A stretch of 64,000 nt of DNA, from positions 1,798,001-1,862,000 of the forward strand of contig NZ_NEVU01000003.1 of the NCBI RefSeq assembly GCF_002261355.1. Reading direction: 5' to 3'. The DNA is from Bordetella genomosp. 12. GTDB lineage: Bacteria; Pseudomonadota; Gammaproteobacteria; Burkholderiales; Burkholderiaceae_B. This document shows positions 8,202 to 18,336 of the stretch, in pieces; within the stretch, counting starts at the first letter, position 1; every line of letters begins with the position of its first letter. A program made the position numbers and the translations under genes. The notes beneath the pieces were generated by a model. It saw only the letters and a program-made list of their open reading frames with translations. It ran no database searches and was not told the DNA's origin.

Positions 8202-9206
8202 TTAGCGCGCCGCCAGCGCCTGCTCCACCGCAGCCATGACGGCCTCGCGTGACGGAGAGGCGCCGCGATCACCGAGGCTGGCGGTGTAATTGGACCCGAC
8301 CAGCGGGGTGCGCACGGGCGTGGACGCGCGGTAGATGCCGATGGTCGGCCGACCCAGCGCCGCCGACAGGTGGGTCAGACCGCTATCCAGACCCACCATG
8401 AGACGCGAGCCGGCCAGCACCCGCGCCACCGAGGTCAGATCCATGCGCGGCAGCACTTCCACCCCGTCCATGCCCGCGACCAGCAGGCGGGCGCGCTCGG
8501 CTTCCTGATCATTGCCGGCCAGCAGGCGCAGCGTGCAGCCGGCGTCCTGCAGGCGGCGGAACACGGCCCGCCAGTCTTCTTCGGGCCAGAGTTTGTCCTC
8601 GCGGCTGGCCGAGGGCATGATCACGGCATAGCCGCGATCGGTATCCAGATGGTGCAGGCGCCGGCCCGCCTCGACAACGGGCGGGTTGGCCGGACGCGAA
8701 AAAAAGGCCTGCAACCCGAAGTCGGGCGCGCCGCTATAGGTGTAGCCGAAGGTCTGCGCCGCGAGCTTGCGCTGCCGAATGACGGCGGGCTGCCAGAACT
8801 CGACCCGGTGCCGCACGTTGTAGAACAGCGAGGCCAGCGGCTCGCGCGCCGAGCGCCAGTCCAGCCCATGCCGCACGCCCCGGGTCTGGCGGACCAGCCA
8901 GGCCGATTTGAGCAGCGCCTGCATGTCCAGGACGATGTCATAGGGTTCGCTGCGCAGGCGTTCGGCCAGGGCACGGCGCTCGGCGCGCACCTGCTCCGAC
9001 CACCACGCTTTGCGCCAGCGTCTGTGCGCCACCTTGATGACATTGCCGACGGCCGGATGCCAGCCGGGAATCTCGGCGAATGCTTCTTCCGCAATCCAAT
9101 CTATCTGGGCATCGGGCACATGGCGGGCAATGTCAGAAATTGCGGGCAGCATGTGCACCAGATCGCCCAAAGAGGACGTGCGAACGATCAATATGCGGGT
9201 AGGCAT
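8202..9206 (-). CDS. waaC: Lipopolysaccharide heptosyltransferase I
   Basis: Adds the first L-glycero-D-manno-heptose to Kdo of the LPS inner core, from ADP-heptose, in the cytoplasm. A GT9 protein: N-terminal RILIVRTSSLGDLVHMLPA (the acceptor/base Asp is in GDLVH) and C-terminal donor site VGLDSGLTHLSAALG. The ATG at 9206 puts MPTRILIV at the conserved start; a GTG five codons upstream is an alternative, and neither has a strong ribosome site. It lies 78 bases after rmlC on the same strand. Confidence 0.93.
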   Translation of the reverse strand: MPTRILIVRTSSLGDLVHMLPAISDIARHVPDAQIDWIAEEAFAEIPGWHPAVGNVIKVAHRRWRKAWWSEQVRAERRALAERLRSEPYDIVLDMQALLKSAWLVRQTRGVRHGLDWRSAREPLASLFYNVRHRVEFWQPAVIRQRKLAAQTFGYTYSGAPDFGLQAFFSRPANPPVVEAGRRLHHLDTDRGYAVIMPSASREDKLWPEEDWRAVFRRLQDAGCTLRLLAGNDQEAERARLLVAGMDGVEVLPRMDLTSVARVLAGSRLMVGLDSGLTHLSAALGRPTIGIYRASTPVRTPLVGSNYTASLGDRGASPSREAVMAAVEQALAAR

Positions 9207-9284
9207 CAACGCTAGGCGCACCCGGAAATCGGGCGCTGGATCTTGTAAACCCTCGGAATTTACATCAATTAGCCAAGCGGCTGG

Positions 9285-9857
9285 TCAGACAGGCAGTTGC
9301 CCGGTCCGCCGCGCCTCCTCCAGGCTGACCGCCTGCCGGTCGCGCGCCGACATCAAAGCGGGGGCCTGAGGCCAGCGGATGCCGAGGGCGGGATCATCCC
9401 AGCGCAAGGCGCGCTCATGCGCCGCCGAGTAATACGCCGTGACCTTGTAGACCACCTCAGAGCCCTGGGCCAAGGCCAGAAAGCCATGCGCGAACCCCGC
9501 CGGCACCCACAGGCTGCGACGATTGCCGGCCGACAGCGTCTCCCCGACCCACTGGCCGAAGGTCGGCGACCCGGGCCGGATATCGACGGCGACATCGAAC
9601 ACTTCGCCGGCCACCACGCTCACCAGCTTGCCCTGGGCATGCGGCGCCAATTGGTAATGCAAGCCGCGCAACACGCCGCGCTCCGAGCAGGAGTGGTTCT
9701 CCTGCACGAAGGGCCCGGGCGCGGGCTGGCCGTGGGCACGCAGGCCCGCCTCGAAGACATCCTGGCGAAACCGCTCGGCAAACCAGCCTCTGCCATCGCT
9801 GAGCACCTGCGGCGCGATCACCAGCACGCCGGGCAAGGCGGTCGCATGGATGTTCAT
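9285..9857 (-). CDS. rmlC: dTDP-4-dehydrorhamnose 3,5-epimerase
   Basis: Third enzyme of dTDP-L-rhamnose synthesis, a cupin that epimerises C3 and C5 of dTDP-4-keto-6-deoxyglucose. The 190-residue length is typical. Visible are the N-terminal [10 protein letters not shown], the catalytic-site segment [18 protein letters not shown] and the substrate-binding [12 protein letters not shown]. The ATG overlaps the rmlA stop as ATGA. It is the last of four tightly coupled rml genes. Confidence 0.95.
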   Translation of the reverse strand: MNIHATALPGVLVIAPQVLSDGRGWFAERFRQDVFEAGLRAHGQPAPGPFVQENHSCSERGVLRGLHYQLAPHAQGKLVSVVAGEVFDVAVDIRPGSPTFGQWVGETLSAGNRRSLWVPAGFAHGFLALAQGSEVVYKVTAYYSAAHERALRWDDPALGIRWPQAPALMSARDRQAVSLEEARRTGQLPV

Positions 9858-10735
9858 GGCCGCCCCTCCTGCAGCACCCGCAACAGGTATTGGCCGTAGC
9901 CGTTGGCACCGATGCGGCGCGCCTGCGCCGCGAGCTGGTCGGCATCGATCCAGCCAGCCTGGTAGGCGATTTCCTCCAGGCAGGCGATCTTCAGACCCTG
10001 GCGCTGCTCGATGGTGTTCACGAAATGGCCGGCCTCCATCAACGCCTCGTGCGTGCCGGTGTCCAGCCAGGCGAAGCCGCGGCCCAGCAGCTCGACGCGC
10101 AGGTCGCCGCGCGCCAGATAACACTGATTGATGTCGGTGATTTCCAGTTCGCCACGCGCCGACGGCTGGAGCCCGCGCGCCATCGCGATGACGTCATTGT
10201 CATAGAAATACAGACCCGTCACCGCGAAGTTCGAGCGCGGCTGAGCGGGCTTCTCTTCGATGCTGACGGCTCGTTGCTGCGCATCGAAGGCCACCACGCC
10301 GTAGCGTTGCGGATCCCGCACCTGATAGCCGAACACCGTCGCCCCTTGCGCCCGGGCGGCGGCCGCCTGCAGCAAGGGCGTGAAATGGTGGCCATAGAAA
10401 ATGTTGTCGCCCAGGATGAGGCAGACCGGATCCTGGCCAATGAAGTGCTCGCCGATCAAAAATGCCTGGGCCAGCCCCTCGGGCGCGGTCTGCGTGGCGT
10501 AGCTCAGGCTCAGGCCGAAGGCCGATCCGTCGCCCAGCAGCCGCTGAAAGCCGGCCAGATCGGCCGGCGTGGTGATGAGCAGGATGTCGCGGATCCCGGC
10601 CAGCATCAATACCGACAGCGGGTAATACACCATGGGTTTGTCGTAGACCGGCAGCAATTGCTTGGACAGGCCCAGCGTGGCCGGGTACAGCCGGCTGCCG
10701 GTGCCGCCGGCCAGGACGATGCCTTTGTGGATCAT
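9854..10735 (-). CDS. rmlA: Glucose-1-phosphate thymidylyltransferase
   Basis: Makes dTDP-glucose from glucose-1-phosphate and dTTP, the entry step to dTDP-L-rhamnose. Nucleotidyltransferase signature [11 protein letters not shown] followed by [12 protein letters not shown], the metal/sugar site LGDNIFYG, and EEKP and LDTGTHEAL in the C-terminal half. The 293-residue length is normal. Start ATG at 10735 ([11 protein letters not shown]) overlaps the rmlD stop as ATGA; a start ten codons upstream would extend into rmlD and is unlikely. Confidence 0.95.
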   Translation of the reverse strand: MIHKGIVLAGGTGSRLYPATLGLSKQLLPVYDKPMVYYPLSVLMLAGIRDILLITTPADLAGFQRLLGDGSAFGLSLSYATQTAPEGLAQAFLIGEHFIGQDPVCLILGDNIFYGHHFTPLLQAAAARAQGATVFGYQVRDPQRYGVVAFDAQQRAVSIEEKPAQPRSNFAVTGLYFYDNDVIAMARGLQPSARGELEITDINQCYLARGDLRVELLGRGFAWLDTGTHEALMEAGHFVNTIEQRQGLKIACLEEIAYQAGWIDADQLAAQARRIGANGYGQYLLRVLQEGRP

Positions 10736-11631
10736 GCCTCGTGCCTCCAGGGACTGGCGCGCCAATCCGCCAACAACCGGTCCACGCCCTCACGCCAGTC
10801 CGGCAGGCGCAGGCCGAACGTCGCCTGCAGCCGGCTGCAATCCAGGCGCGAGTTCAGCGGCCGGGCCGCGGGCTGAGGATAGTCCGCAGTGCTGATCGCC
10901 TGCACGGCCGGCACGCGCACGGCCCAGCCCAGGCGCCGTGCCTGCTCGATGACGTATTGCGCATAAGCATGGCGCGAGACGGCGCCGGCGGCGGCCAGGT
11001 GGTATAGCCCGCCGACCGCGGGCCGGGCCAGCGCCTGGCGCAAGGCCAGTGCCGTCACGTCGGCGACCAGATCCGCGCTCGTCGGCGCCCCGATCTGATC
11101 ATCGACCATGCGCATGCGCGCCGCGCTGGCCGCCAGCCGCAACACGCTGCGCGGAAAGTTCTCACCGTGCAGGCCATAGACCCAGGAGGTGCGCAGCACC
11201 AGATGGTGCGCGCCGCTTGCATGCACGGCCTGATCGCCGGCCAGCTTGCTGCGGCCATAGGCATTGAGCGGCGCGGCGGGGCTGTCCTCGGCGCGCTCGC
11301 CCTGCCCCGCGCCGTCATAGACGTAGTCGCTGGAGTAATGCACCAGCCACCCTCGACTGGCGCGCATGTGCCGCGCCAGCAGCTCGGGTGCCTCGGCGTT
11401 GACGCGCATGGCCTGCTGCGGCTGGGTCTCGGCCAGGTCCACGGCGGTGAACGCCGCCGCATTGACCAGGATGTCCGGAGCGGCCTGGCGCACGAGGCGC
11501 TGTAGGCCATCGAGATCGGCCAGGTCCAGGCCGCCATCGCGCCCCAGCGCCTGCACCTGCCCCAATGGCGCAAGCGCCCGTCTGAGCGCGCGGCCCACCT
11601 GCCCGTCCTTGCCCAGCAGCAGAATCTTCAT
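10732..11631 (-). CDS. rmlD: dTDP-4-dehydrorhamnose reductase
   Basis: Last step of dTDP-L-rhamnose synthesis, reducing dTDP-6-deoxy-L-lyxo-4-hexulose with NAD(P)H. An SDR-fold protein: [13 protein letters not shown]ossmann start, YSSDYVYDG segment and the catalytic YGRSK (Y-x-x-x-K). The start overlaps the rmlB stop and the end overlaps the rmlA start (both ATGA). In this operon the order is rmlB-rmlD-rmlA-rmlC. Confidence 0.95.
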   Translation of the reverse strand: MKILLLGKDGQVGRALRRALAPLGQVQALGRDGGLDLADLDGLQRLVRQAAPDILVNAAAFTAVDLAETQPQQAMRVNAEAPELLARHMRASRGWLVHYSSDYVYDGAGQGERAEDSPAAPLNAYGRSKLAGDQAVHASGAHHLVLRTSWVYGLHGENFPRSVLRLAASAARMRMVDDQIGAPTSADLVADVTALALRQALARPAVGGLYHLAAAGAVSRHAYAQYVIEQARRLGWAVRVPAVQAISTADYPQPAARPLNSRLDCSRLQATFGLRLPDWREGVDRLLADWRASPWRHEA

Positions 11632-12686
11632 GATCCGTCCGCGCTCATCCAGCGCGCCCGATAGGCCCCGCTTTCGATGTCCTCGACCCATTCGGGATGG
11701 TCGAGATACCAGGCCACTGTCTTGGCCAGCCCGCTGCGGAAATCCTCGCGCGGCGTCCAGCCGAGTTCGGCGGCCGCTTTGCCGCTATCGAGCGCGTAAC
11801 GCCGGTCGTGCCCGGGCCGATCGGCCACATGGGCGATGAGATCACGGTAATGACCCTCGGCGGGCGGACGCCACGTTTGCAGGAGGTCGCACAATTGCTG
11901 CACCACCTCCAGATTGCGCAGCTCACAGGAGCCGCCGATGTTGTAGGCCTGCCCTGGCCGGCCGTGATGCAGCACCGCGCACAAGGCACGCGCATGGTCT
12001 TCCACGTAGAGCCAATCGCGCACCTGATCGCCAGCGCCGTAGATGGTCAGCGGCCAGCCCCGCAGGGCCGACAGCAGCATGAGCGGGATCAGCTTCTCCG
12101 GAAACTGGCAGGGTCCGTAGTTGTTCGAAGCGTGGGTGACCAGCACCGGCAGCCCATAGGTACGCTGCCAGGCGCGCGCCAGATGGTCGGCGCCGGCTTT
12201 GCTGGCGGCATAGGGGGAGCTAGGCGCGTAGGGGCTGGTCTCGATGAAGCGTCCGGCCCGGTCTCCCAGGTCGCCATAGACTTCGTCGGTCGATACCTGC
12301 AGAAAACGGAATGCCTCCCGCGCCGGCGCCGGCAACTGGGCCCAATACGCACGGGCCGTCTCCAGCAGCACATAGCTGCCGACCAGATTGGTCTGGATGC
12401 ATTCGCCCGGACCGTCGATGGAGCGGTCGACGTGCGACTCGGCCGCCAGATGGATGACGGCATCGGGGCGATGCCGCTCGAAGACCGCCTGCAAGGCCGC
12501 ACGATCGCAGATATCCACCCGCTCGAAGGCATGGCGGGGATGCGAGGCGCACTCTTGCAAAGACGCGAGATTGCCGGCGTAGCTGAGCTTGTCGACGTTG
12601 ACCACGCTGTCCTGCGTGTCGCGGACGAGGTGCCTGACCAGGGCCGAACCGATGAAACCGGCACCGCCGGTAATCAGGATTTTCAT
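11628..12686 (-). CDS. rmlB: dTDP-glucose 4,6-dehydratase
   Basis: Converts dTDP-glucose to dTDP-4-keto-6-deoxyglucose with bound NAD. The 352-residue extended-SDR protein shows [15 protein letters not shown], the catalytic STDEVYG (Thr-Asp-Glu) and [10 protein letters not shown] with the Y-x-x-x-K pair, then the NNYGP(C/Y)QFPEKLIP substrate segment. It is the first gene of the rml-waaC-waaA unit. The 219 bases between its ATG and the divergent O-antigen ligase start should hold promoters for both directions. Confidence 0.96.
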   Translation of the reverse strand: MKILITGGAGFIGSALVRHLVRDTQDSVVNVDKLSYAGNLASLQECASHPRHAFERVDICDRAALQAVFERHRPDAVIHLAAESHVDRSIDGPGECIQTNLVGSYVLLETARAYWAQLPAPAREAFRFLQVSTDEVYGDLGDRAGRFIETSPYAPSSPYAASKAGADHLARAWQRTYGLPVLVTHASNNYGPCQFPEKLIPLMLLSALRGWPLTIYGAGDQVRDWLYVEDHARALCAVLHHGRPGQAYNIGGSCELRNLEVVQQLCDLLQTWRPPAEGHYRDLIAHVADRPGHDRRYALDSGKAAAELGWTPREDFRSGLAKTVAWYLDHPEWVEDIESGAYRARWMSADGS

Positions 12687-12829
12687 GAAGGCATGTACTG
12701 CAAGACCGCGGCCGGGCCGGCCGCAGGCCCCCATTGTAGCCAGTGCCTTGCCGGGCGCGGCGGCCGCCCGGCAACCCTGAACCGGACGAAGCCCCGAAAT
12801 AGATAACAGAAATTTGCAATGCAATTCCC

Positions 12830-12835
12830 TATAAT
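12830..12835 (+). promoter_or_regulatory. Putative -10 box for the O-antigen ligase gene
   Basis: A perfect TATAAT on the plus strand in the rmlB/ligase divergent gap. Transcription from it would begin near 12842, downstream of an in-frame ATG at 12819 and 60-70 bases upstream of the ATG at 12906, so it supports the later start. No convincing -35 hexamer is seen. Confidence 0.35.
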
Positions 12836-12905
12836 CCGCCCGCGCCGCGCAAGCGGCCGCACCCTTTCCCTGCCTGACCCGTCCGCCCGGGCGCACACGA
12901 TCTCG

Positions 12906-14159
12906 ATGCTCAACCGTTTGTTTTCCTGGCTGCTGGTCGCTTCCATCACCGCCATGCCCACGCTGTTACTGACCACCTCCGGTGGCGGCAGCGCGGCCTT
13001 CTATCTCGCCATTCTGCTCTGCCTGGCCGTGCTGGCCAGCGCCGGCCGACCGCCCGATCTGCGCGACTACCGCCACCTCATGCTGGCCGCCGGCGCTCCG
13101 CTGGCGGTGATGTTGTTCAGCAGCGCCCTGCACGCCAGCTGGAGCAACGCCACGCTGGAACGCGGCCTGCGGCTGGCGCTGGGACTGCCCCTGTTGCTGG
13201 CGGCCGTGCATGCCGTGGGCGCGGACCGCCTGAAGCAAGCCCTCTGGGGCATCCTGGCGGCGGGCTGGGCCGGCACCGCCACCCTCATCACGCTGGTGCA
13301 CGGCAATCTGGCCCGCCGGCCGCTGACCGATCAGTACAACGCGGTCGGGTACGGCAACCTCCTGCTGCTGTTCGCCGTTCTGTCCCTGTTCTCCTTGAGC
13401 TGGCGGCTCACGCGTTACGTCCGGCTGGAGAACGCCTTCAAGCTGCTGACGCTGCTGACCGCCTTCACAGGCTTCATCCTGACCCAGACGCGCAGCGGCT
13501 GGGTCGCGCTGCCGGTGTTCGTCGTGCTGGCCCTGGTCGTCTATGCCCGCATCCGCCACCCGCTGCGCCTGGCGGCCGCGGCGCTGGGCATTCTGGCCGT
13601 GCTGATGGCGCTGGGCTCGCTCAACGCCTCGCTGCGCGAGCGCGTCGACCAGGGTGTGATGCAATTCCGCGAATGCCAGACTGCCCCCCTGAGCAACACC
13701 TCGATCTGTATACGCCTGCAGCTCTGGCGCGCGGCCTGGACGATGATGCAGGACAACCCCCTCAAGGGCGCGGGTCCTGCGGGCTTCGCCCCGCAACTGC
13801 CCGAACTGGCCGCCCGCGACGTGGTCTCGCCTCACGTCGCGCGCGAATTCGGCGAACCGCACAACGACCTTCTCGATGCCCTGGCGCTCTACGGCATCCC
13901 CGGCGGCCTCGCCCTCCTGCTGCTCTACGCCGTGCCCGCAGCGCTGTTTACGCGCCGCCTGGCCTACCGTCTGCCGCAATCCCGGCGCGCGGCGGCAGCC
14001 ATGGGCCTGGCCGTCTGCCTGGGCTTTGCCCTTTTCGGCCTGACCGAGCTGATGTTCCGGGGCATGCGCACCGTCGGCTTCTACGCCCTGCTGGTCGCGC
14101 TGTTCGCCGTGCTCTCCGAGCCCGGGCATGGCGCCGGGCGGCGATTGAGCGCACAATAA
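12906..14159 (+). CDS. waaL: O-antigen ligase / polymerase family membrane protein (WaaL-like)
   Basis: Polytopic inner-membrane protein of the WaaL/Wzy family (PF04932), most likely joining undecaprenyl-linked O-chain or trisaccharide to lipid A-core on the periplasmic side. About 11-12 membrane segments and one large periplasmic loop (about residues 235-340). The loop ends in the family motif [17 protein letters not shown], which holds the conserved His of the ligases. Near waaA, waaC and rml genes and with an ABC exporter in the window, a ligase is more likely than a polymerase. An in-frame ATG 29 codons upstream is rejected because it adds a non-hydrophobic Arg-rich tail and precedes a -10 box. 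Confidence 0.75.
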   Translation: MLNRLFSWLLVASITAMPTLLLTTSGGGSAAFYLAILLCLAVLASAGRPPDLRDYRHLMLAAGAPLAVMLFSSALHASWSNATLERGLRLALGLPLLLAAVHAVGADRLKQALWGILAAGWAGTATLITLVHGNLARRPLTDQYNAVGYGNLLLLFAVLSLFSLSWRLTRYVRLENAFKLLTLLTAFTGFILTQTRSGWVALPVFVVLALVVYARIRHPLRLAAAALGILAVLMALGSLNASLRERVDQGVMQFRECQTAPLSNTSICIRLQLWRAAWTMMQDNPLKGAGPAGFAPQLPELAARDVVSPHVAREFGEPHNDLLDALALYGIPGGLALLLLYAVPAALFTRRLAYRLPQSRRAAAAMGLAVCLGFALFGLTELMFRGMRTVGFYALLVALFAVLSEPGHGAGRRLSAQ

Positions 14160-14168
14160 GTCCAAAGA

Positions 14169-14187
14169 CCCGGCCACGGAAGCCGGG
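14169..14187 (+). terminator. Weak stem-loop after the ligase gene
   Basis: CCCGGC and GCCGGG, six pairs with a seven-base loop, begin 10 bases after the ligase stop. No T-run follows, so termination is uncertain. Confidence 0.25.
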
Positions 14188-14225
14188 CTCGTAAGCTGGG
14201 ATCGCAACACAGCTAGGAGACAGCC

Positions 14226-14795
14226 ATGCGCATAGCCGATGCTCAATGGGTTCCCTCCACGCCGCACCAAACCTGGGATGCGCTGTTCGATCCCGCGGTT
14301 TTGCAGCGGTGCCTGCCGGGATGCATCCGCGTCAACCGCCTGACCGACACCGAGTACACGATCACCGTGCGCGCCAAGGTCGGCGGCATGGACGCCGAAT
14401 ACGAAGGCGAGATCCTCGTTTCGGACCTCAAACCGCCGGAAAGTTGTTCGCTGGCCTTCGACGGCAAGGGGGCCGCGGCCGGGCTGGCCATCGGTACCGC
14501 CCAGGTGAGCCTAAGCCCCAAAGACCACGGCACCCGCATTTCCTACACCGTGGCGGCGATGGCCGGCGGCAAGCTCGCCGCCCTGGGCGAGCCCGCCATC
14601 CTCAAAGCCGGCGGCAAGATCATCGACAAGTTCTTCGATGCCTTCGGCAGCCATGTGGCCGCCCAGCCCCGCCAGGCGCCCCCGCCACCGCCCCCGGCGC
14701 CGGAGCCGCGCGGCCTGGTGGCCTCGCGCTGGTCCTGGGTCATGGCGCTAGCGGTGGTGGTGATGCTCGTGGGTTATCACACCCTGTTCAAATAA
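14226..14795 (+). CDS. CoxG-like SRPBCC domain protein with C-terminal membrane anchor
   Basis: Carbon monoxide dehydrogenase subunit G (CoxG)-family protein, a hydrophobic-ligand-binding SRPBCC fold. Residues 1-145 show the family pattern (AILKAGGKIIDKFF at the end of the long helix). A Pro-rich linker (about 148-160, PPPPPPAPEP) and one C-terminal membrane segment (about 168-186) follow. In CO-oxidisers CoxG anchors the CO dehydrogenase to the membrane, but no cox genes are nearby, so the role here is unknown. A strong AGGAG lies 8 bases before the ATG. It stands alone between the ligase and the MFS gene. Confidence 0.8.
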   Translation: MRIADAQWVPSTPHQTWDALFDPAVLQRCLPGCIRVNRLTDTEYTITVRAKVGGMDAEYEGEILVSDLKPPESCSLAFDGKGAAAGLAIGTAQVSLSPKDHGTRISYTVAAMAGGKLAALGEPAILKAGGKIIDKFFDAFGSHVAAQPRQAPPPPPPAPEPRGLVASRWSWVMALAVVVMLVGYHTLFK

Positions 14796-14825
14796 GCCGT
14801 CCGTGCCGGTGATATTCTTGCCGGC

Positions 14826-16235
14826 ATGACTGCTCCTGCAACCGAATCAGAAACTTCTCCGCACTCCCGTCGCGACCTGCTCATGGCCATGGCGGGGGTG
14901 TCAGCCACCGTCGTTCTGGTGGCCTTCGACTCCACCATCGTCAGCACGACGCTGCCCCGGGTCGCCGAGGCCCTCAACGGCATGGCGCTGTATGCCTGGG
15001 TGGGCACAGGCTATCTGCTGGCCACCGCCGCCTCCATCCTCATCTTCGGCCGCCTGGGCGATATGTTCGGACGCAAACCGCTGATGCTGGTGTCCGTCTC
15101 GCTGGTGGCGTTGGGTTCCATCGCCTGCGGGCTGTCGCAGAGCATGACGCAGTTGATCGCCTTCCGCACCCTGCAGGGGGTGGGCGGGGGGATGATGATC
15201 GCCACGGCCTTTGCCGCCCCGGCCGATCTGTTTCCCGATGCCCGCGAGCGGGTGCGCTGGATGGCCCTGGTCTCGGCGGCGTTCGCCATGGCCAGCGGCA
15301 TCGGGCCGGTGCTGGGCGGCGCGGCCACGCAGGCGCTGGGCTGGCGCGCCGCGTTTTTCATCGCCCCCATCGCCGCGGTGGTGGCCCTGTTCCTGCTGGC
15401 GCGCTATTTTCCGCGCATCGCCCCGGCCCACGCCAAGGCGGGGCGGATCGACTGGCTGGGCGGGCTGCTGCTCATCATCCTGGTCGCCGCGCCCCTGGCG
15501 GCCATGGAGCTGGCCTTTGCCCCGGGCGACAGCGCCCGGCCGGCTTTGGCCGCCGGCCTGGCCATCGCGGCGGTGGCCGCCGGCTGCTGCCTCATTCCTC
15601 ACCAACGGCGCGTGGCCTCGCCGATCTTCCCCTTGCGCATTCTCTCCGGCCCGGAGCCGCGCCTGCTCAACCTCGCCGCGGTGGCCGTTGGCGCGACCAT
15701 GTTCATCCTGGTGTTCTACAGCCCCTTGCTGCTGCAGCAAGTGCTGCACTACAGCCCCAGCGAAGCCGGCCTGCTGCTCACGCCGCTGGTGGCCGCCATT
15801 TCTCTGGGCAGCATCATCAATGGCCGCTTGTTTCCCAAGCAGGCCGAGCCGCAGCGCCTGATGGTCTTCGGCGGTCTCTTGCTCGCGGCCGGCTCGGCCA
15901 TGGTGCTGGCCACCGGAGAAGGCACGTCGACCTGGTGGATCGTCGCGGCATTCGCCGTCAACGGCACCGCCCTGGGCTTTTTGCTGCCCAATCTGACGCT
16001 GTTCATGCAGATGCTGAGCGAACGGCGCGACGTGGGCGTGGCCTCGGCCCTGGTCCAGACCACCCGCGCGGTGGGCAGCGCGGCGGGTACGGCGCTGGTG
16101 GGAATCGCGATCTCGCATACGTCGGTGCTCATCGGGGTCCGCATCGGCCTGACGCTGTGTCTGGCACTGTCGCTGCTGACCGCGGTCATCGCCCAACGCA
16201 TCAAAATGAAAAACGTCATCACCCGCCGCGCCTGA
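14826..16235 (+). CDS. MFS transporter, DHA2 (14-TM) drug exporter family
   Basis: Inner-membrane proton-driven exporter of the EmrB/QacA-type DHA2 group. The 469-residue protein has about 14 hydrophobic segments. It carries the TM1 motif (FDSTIVSTTLPRVAEAL), the loop 2-3 motif GRLGDMFGRKPLM and the TM5 motif C-like GPVLGGAATQALGWRAAFF. It has no partner membrane-fusion protein beside it, unlike EmrAB. Substrate cannot be told from sequence; drugs or amphipathic compounds are typical of the family. The EamA transporter gene begins 10 bases after its stop, so they may be cotranscribed. Confidence 0.88.
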   Translation: MTAPATESETSPHSRRDLLMAMAGVSATVVLVAFDSTIVSTTLPRVAEALNGMALYAWVGTGYLLATAASILIFGRLGDMFGRKPLMLVSVSLVALGSIACGLSQSMTQLIAFRTLQGVGGGMMIATAFAAPADLFPDARERVRWMALVSAAFAMASGIGPVLGGAATQALGWRAAFFIAPIAAVVALFLLARYFPRIAPAHAKAGRIDWLGGLLLIILVAAPLAAMELAFAPGDSARPALAAGLAIAAVAAGCCLIPHQRRVASPIFPLRILSGPEPRLLNLAAVAVGATMFILVFYSPLLLQQVLHYSPSEAGLLLTPLVAAISLGSIINGRLFPKQAEPQRLMVFGGLLLAAGSAMVLATGEGTSTWWIVAAFAVNGTALGFLLPNLTLFMQMLSERRDVGVASALVQTTRAVGSAAGTALVGIAISHTSVLIGVRIGLTLCLALSLLTAVIAQRIKMKNVITRRA

Positions 16236-16245
16236 TCGGACCACC

Positions 16246-17118
16246 ATGCAACGTCGCGAACTTCTGGAATTGATTGCGCTGGCTGCCGTCTGGGGCGGCT
16301 CCTTTCTATTCATGCGGCTGGCGGTGCCGGAGTTCGGCCCCGCGGCGCTGATCGAGCTGCGCGTCGGCCTGGGCGCGCTGGTGCTGCTGCCCCTGGCCAT
16401 CCTGCGCGGCCGCCTGGGCATCATGGCGCGCCACTGGAAGGCCATCTTCGTGGTGGGGATGTTCAACGCCGCCCTGCCCTTTCTGCTCTATGCCTACGCC
16501 TCCCTCTCGCTGGGCGCGGGCTTTCTGTCGGTCGCCAACGCCGTCACGCCGGTCTGGGGCGCGGTCATCGGCTGGGTGTGGCTGCGCGATCGGCTGCCGG
16601 CCATGCGTGTGCTGGGCCTGGCGATCGGCTTTCTCGGCATCGTGGTGCTGGTGTGGGACAAGCTGCAGTTCCAGCAAGGCGGCACCGGGCCGGCCGTGCT
16701 GGCCGCGATCGCCGCGCCCCTGTTCTACGGCATCGCCGCCAACTGGACCAAACGCTTTCTGAGCGGCGTGGACGCGCTGGCCAATGCCACCGGCAGCATG
16801 CTCAGCGCCACCTTGGTCTTGCTGCCGCTGGCCATCGCGCATTGGCCCGAACAGGCCGTATCGTCGCAAGCGTGGATCGCCACGGTCTTGCTCGCGGTGC
16901 TGTGCACGGGCGTGGCCTATGTGATCTTCTTCCGTCTGATCCTGGTATTGGGCCCGACGGCGGCGGTCAGCGTCACTTTTCTCGTACCGGTGTTCGGGGT
17001 GTTCTGGGGCGTGACGCTGCTCGGAGAAGACCTCACGCCCCGCATGATCACCGGGGCGGGCATCATCCTGGCGGGTACCGCCCTGGCCCTGGGCCTGCTC
17101 CCGCCCAAGAAGCGCTGA
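16246..17118 (+). CDS. EamA/DMT-family transporter (RhaT-like)
   Basis: Ten-TM drug/metabolite transporter with two EamA repeats (about residues 8-135 and 150-285). It opens ELIALAAVWGGSFLFMRLAVPE, the usual start of the family. Members export amino acids, metabolites or drugs; the substrate here is unknown. It converges with clsB, whose stop lies 6 bases past this stop, with no room for a separate terminator. Confidence 0.88.
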   Translation: MQRRELLELIALAAVWGGSFLFMRLAVPEFGPAALIELRVGLGALVLLPLAILRGRLGIMARHWKAIFVVGMFNAALPFLLYAYASLSLGAGFLSVANAVTPVWGAVIGWVWLRDRLPAMRVLGLAIGFLGIVVLVWDKLQFQQGGTGPAVLAAIAAPLFYGIAANWTKRFLSGVDALANATGSMLSATLVLLPLAIAHWPEQAVSSQAWIATVLLAVLCTGVAYVIFFRLILVLGPTAAVSVTFLVPVFGVFWGVTLLGEDLTPRMITGAGIILAGTALALGLLPPKKR

Positions 17119-17124
17119 GCGCGC

Positions 17125-18336
17125 TCAGAACTTGTCGGCGCGCCCCGTCAGGGCCACGCCGACGCGCAGCGCCGTATACGCCAGGACGTCCACCGCGCGC
17201 CACATCCAGCTGCGCCGCTGGTAATCCAGGGGGCGGATAAGCTGGCCGCCATCGGCGATGGCGCGCTCCAGCCGCGCTTGCAGATCCCGGGCAAAGGCGG
17301 GGTCATCCACCACGATATTGGCCTCCCGCGCCAACAGCAGGCTGAAGGGATCCAGGTTCGACGACCCCACCGTGGCGATGTCGTCTATCACCGCCACCTT
17401 GGCGTGCAGATAAGCCGGCATGTACTCGTAGATTTCGATGCCGTCGCGCAGCAACTGATCGTAAAGCGAACGCGTGGCGAAATACTGCAGATAGTATTCG
17501 GGCCGGCCCTGCAGCAGCAGGCGCACCCGCACGCCCCGGGCGGCGGCCTGGGCCAGCGTGCGCCGAAACTGCCGGCCCGGAAAGAAATACGCATTGGCGA
17601 TCAGGACCTCGCGCCCGGCATGCTCGATGCCGTTGAGGTAAGCCCGCTCAAACGTCTGCCGGAAACGCAGGTTGTCGCGCAGCACCAAGGCGGCGCGCAG
17701 GCTGCCGCAAGCGCGGCCGTGCTGCGGCTGCGGCCGGCGCAGGCGCAACCGGCGCCAATCCGAAGGATGGCGCCGCAAGCGCGCCCAGCTCAGCCTGACC
17801 CACAACAGATCCTGGGCATAGATGATTTGCGGCACCAGCGGCCCTTCGATGCGCACGGCAAAGTCAAAGCGCGGGCCCGGAATATCGTCGGTCGGATCGA
17901 GGTCGTCATAGTCATCGACGATGTTGATGCCCCCGACGAAAGCCATGGCCGCGTCGATGACGGTGACTTTGCGATGCAGGCGGCGCAAGCGATTGCGCGA
18001 GAACGCCAAGCGCCCCAGCCAGCGGGGTTCGGGGCGGAACACGCGGCAGTGCCCGCCGGCGGCATGGATGCGCTGCACCACTTCCGGCACGGTCGCCGCG
18101 CTGCCGAAACCGTCGAGCACCACCCGCACTTTGACGCCGCGCTGCGCGGCGCGCTCCAGGCAGTCGAGCACCTGCCGGCCGGTGCGGTCCAGAATGAAGA
18201 TATAGGTTTCCAGATGCACGCTCACGCTGGCCTGATCAATGGCCGCGCACAGCGCCGGGAAGAAATCCGCGCCGTTCTGCAGGAGATCGATCGCATTGCC
18301 GTCCGTCCAGGACAGACGGGCAGTGTCGGCCCTCAC
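17125..18336 (-). CDS. clsB: Cardiolipin synthase B-type phospholipase D protein
   Basis: Membrane-associated phosphatidyltransferase making cardiolipin. Two HKD motifs are visible: LHRKVTVID (His121, Lys123, Asp128) and LHAKVAVIDD near residue 300, each in the PLD superfamily context (VGGINIVDDY and GSSNLDPFS follow). The chosen GTG start overlaps the upstream gene's TGA as GTGA and gives 403 residues, close to E. coli ClsB (YbhO), with no N-terminal membrane helices as in ClsA. The partner EEP gene upstream matches the E. coli ybhP-clsB pair, so ClsB is preferred over other PLD proteins. Confidence 0.85.
   Translation of the reverse strand: MRADTARLSWTDGNAIDLLQNGADFFPALCAAIDQASVSVHLETYIFILDRTGRQVLDCLERAAQRGVKVRVVLDGFGSAATVPEVVQRIHAAGGHCRVFRPEPRWLGRLAFSRNRLRRLHRKVTVIDAAMAFVGGINIVDDYDDLDPTDDIPGPRFDFAVRIEGPLVPQIIYAQDLLWVRLSWARLRRHPSDWRRLRLRRPQPQHGRACGSLRAALVLRDNLRFRQTFERAYLNGIEHAGREVLIANAYFFPGRQFRRTLAQAAARGVRVRLLLQGRPEYYLQYFATRSLYDQLLRDGIEIYEYMPAYLHAKVAVIDDIATVGSSNLDPFSLLLAREANIVVDDPAFARDLQARLERAIADGGQLIRPLDYQRRSWMWRAVDVLAYTALRVGVALTGRADKF

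Noticed and set aside
12819..12905. Longer N-terminus for the O-antigen ligase
   Set aside because: Adds 29 polar, Arg-rich residues before the first membrane helix and starts upstream of a TATAAT box.
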